From contig NC_066313.1 in NCBI RefSeq assembly GCF_022539315.1, forward strand, positions 12,217,764 through 12,281,763: a DNA stretch of 64,000 nt, in the 5' to 3' direction. This document shows positions 61,353 through 64,000 of this stretch, in pieces. The translations under genes and the position numbers were made by a program. Source of the stretch: Serinus canaria. Lineage: Eukaryota > Chordata > Aves > Passeriformes > Fringillidae. Every line of letters starts with the position of its first letter. Positions within the stretch are counted from its first letter, which is position 1. The notes under the pieces are model-generated. The model saw only the letters and a list, made by a program, of their open reading frames with translations, was not told the DNA's origin and searched no databases.

Positions 61353-64000
61353 CTTAAAACATTACATACTCTTTATTAATCAATTTTAATGTAAGTCATG
61401 GGCCACTTTTATTATTTTAGTCACATTACGTAACGCAGTAAGTGGCAGATTTGATGTGTATTACATGCCTGGCCAAAAGAGTAAGGAAAGAGGTTTTTTG
61501 TACCTTTGGGATGTTAAAAACTTCTGAATCCCCGCTGGTAATTGTATGTCCATGTGCAAGGGAGAAGTTGCCTCACTAGAAGAACACTTGGGAGCCTTTT
61601 TGATTTTTCTCACAGCTACTTTACAAGACACACAAAGAATCACATATATAGAGAAGCAGTAATAAAACACAGCCATAAAGGAAATTAGGAATTTGACAAA
61701 ATGACAGTATTGATGAGTAACTACCACTGTTCATTGGTGCTACGTGTTGCAACACCCACAATCAGAGCTAAGTTCCTACATTTTTAGAAATAAAATCATG
61801 TCATGAGTTCATATTTCACAACAGAGATTGTGGCACAGGCAATGGGGTTTGCATTTGTGATTGAAAGGAAACCTAAGCAGCAAATGAACTGAGGAATACT
61901 TGGTCACATAGAATGCCTCATATTGCTCTCCCCAGGGGTCCCCACGATGCCCCAAGCCCAGCATGAGAGGTTGCTGATGGCAACAAGTGACAAATGCTAT
62001 TGCATTTCATCCCTGGTTTTGGAGGTCCCTGCAGGGAAAGTTACCATGGCCTGGTCAAGTCCTCAGATGGATTTTCTTACTTTCTGTCATTAACAAAGTC
62101 CCAGTCAGTTTCATTAACAATACAGGCAAAATTATATGCAATGAGTATTATAAAAGTGTAGTTATTTCTTTTATTTAATTAATTTTTATGCAGACGAAGG
62201 TATTAAATCATTGTATCATGCATTTATCTCGTTAATAGCTCATGTTGTTATCCTTCAATACATACAATGTGAGTTTATGTGAAATGAATAGGCAGCCTTT
62301 GTATGGCAGTCAGATAAGAGAATGTATGAGTGAGGAGTTATTATGACTTGTAGAAGAAAAATAGGTAGCAGTCTGATGTAAGAGAAGAAAGCAGTGTTTA
62401 ATTTTTCATTGTAATTTTAATGGTCTTTTTTTAGATGAATTTGAATGGGTTTCTCCTACTTTTCTGAATTTCCTAACAATTTTTCTTTCAATGAGAAGGT
62501 GCATTTAGCTTGAAATGTCATCTTTTATACCAGCATCAGTGGGCTGGCTGACTGAAATTTCAAACACTTATTGTTAAATGAAAAAAAAAAAAAAAAAGGG
62601 ACTAAATAAAATATTTTTAAAAAGAAAAGCATGCTTATTTTATGTAACACTCTAAAAATCTTGATGTGACTTTGAAAGAATCTGTCAGATTTCATATTCC
62701 AATCTGTTTTTCATACTTAATAGCAGTGAATTCTTTAAAATTTATCTTTCTTTTTAAGATTGACTTGAACCAAAGTAGCCAATATCAGGCCCATTTCTGT
62801 GTTTTTTTTTTTTTTTTGTTATGCATTGATAACATTAGCTTAGAAGGAAGAAGGAGAAAATAAAAAGAAATATAATTTTCAAAAAGATAAGGCACAAAGA
62901 ATACACACACAACTCTCTTAAATTAGAACTAAGAATAAGAATATTCTGGAAATAAAGAAGATTGGGATAAAATATATAGTCAGCTCAGATCGTAATTGAT
63001 TCACTGAATGTTTCACAAGATAGGTAACTGACTGATTTTCTAGCTCAAAACCATAAACCAAAATAAACTCTTCCAGTCTAGTTATGTTTAGTTAATTTAG
63101 AGTCCAAAAAGGAAGGGAACAGTGCACATTCAGAAGTACATTTTTGTTTTAACTTCATGGAGAATCTCTATAAAAGTTGCTTGCCTTGGATAAATAAAAA
63201 AGATAAGCTAAAGAATATAAGAAATGCAATGAACTTGAAGGGTCTGTTGCAATGCCAAGTCATCTACAGTTCAGAATTTGAATAAGGAGGTTGATTAAAG
63301 ATATTTTAACCAAATAGGAAAAAAAATAGATACCTACTGAATATGAGTAAATAAAGAAAAATATTAGTGAAAATGTTCTAGTCTGTTTCCTAGAGGGGTT
63401 AACCAAGATGCATGGAACAACAAACTTTCTGTTCAGAATTTCACTTTGCTCCAGCATTTGTTTTTTTTCATCGACTTTGAACTAAAATTATCAATTTTGA
63501 AGTTAAAACTGAACACAGTGTTGCCAAGACTATTTCCTTACCTTGAGAGAAGCAACAAGTAAGTGATCAGGCAACAACCAGAAAAGTCAGTAATATTATT
63601 ATGCATAAAAAACCCTGAATTTCCAATGATTAGTAGTAACTTTTAGTGAAGACACTGCCTACACTGTCTTCACTTGGAGCAGTGTCAGATCAACTTATTC
63701 ATCTTATTTAGGAAATCTCATCACACCCCATGAGAATAAAAGCTAATAAATATCTAAAAAGGACTAGAAACCACTTTAATAAAGTAATTAACTGCCCAGG
63801 AATTTTAACAGTCCATATCTTTTTTCCTCTCTATGAATCTCTTGTCTTCTATGATAAGGAAAACAATGGAAAAATCACTGAAATTTTAAAAATAATAAAT
63901 TAACTATTTAGAAATGAGCAGGTAGACTCAGGAACAGAATATGTTCATGAGGCTAAAGAACATCAGACTTAAAAAAAAAAAAAAGTCAAAATCTTTGGGG
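61353..64000. other. Unique AT-rich sequence, no gene seen
   Basis: No gene or transposon recognised. A run of 17 A lies at 62581-62597, 16 T at 62802-62817, and 14-15 A near 63971-63984. The minus-strand frame at 61461-61727 (88 codons) has a hydrophobic stretch but no recognisable family. Confidence 0.5.

Noticed and set aside
60972..61379. 135-codon open frame rich in Lys, Arg and Glu
   Set aside because: It lies in a homopurine repeat that lacks T and so cannot form stop codons. No gene signal remains once the repeat is discounted.

Overview
The window looks like AT-rich intergenic or deep intronic DNA from a bird, possibly a passerine. The evidence is the repeat content. All recognisable LINE copies are 3' pieces of CR1 with the typical avian tail (variants of ATTCTATGATTCTATG). 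The LTRs are of types common in avian genomes. There are no Alu, L1 or other mammalian elements. I recognise no complete protein-coding gene, tRNA, rRNA, known small RNA or CRISPR array. The open reading frames are short (about 60-135 codons), show no recognisable domain, and the longest lie in low-complexity DNA or LTRs. Repeat identities come from memory of the families, not from a database search.

Layout. 1-11,969 is mostly unique AT-rich sequence with a small CR1 tail (about 1,529) and one exon-like interval (7,579-7,647). 11,970-12,445 is a minus-strand CR1 end and 15,390-15,537 a plus-strand CR1 tail. A near-perfect 47-bp-arm inverted repeat sits at 21,155-21,250. 22,104-22,842 is a CR1 piece abutting a degraded LTR, and 28,340-28,847 is an LTR whose centre is replaced by CR1. 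At 31,230-33,035 an older plus-strand CR1 was split by a minus-strand solo LTR. 40,210-40,703 is a well-preserved solo LTR with a near-matching 6-bp target duplication. 44,941-45,574 is another solo LTR of the same family as the 28-kb one. 46,318-46,743, 49,171-49,228 and 58,387-58,794 are further CR1 ends. A 4 x 37-bp minisatellite bracketed by an inverted repeat lies at 58,188-58,335. A roughly 450-bp homopurine (AAAAG)n tract lies at 60,903-61,352.

I found no multi-gene system. The most unusual object is the hairpin at 21.2 kb: its only three mispairs would all become G:U wobbles in a minus-strand transcript, so that RNA could fold along the full 47-bp stem. Next come the nested retroelements, which give a relative order of insertion, and several GC-richer patches (4.7-5.3, 23.2-23.5, 35.5-36.4 and 44.3-44.7 kb) that no repeat or gene I know explains.
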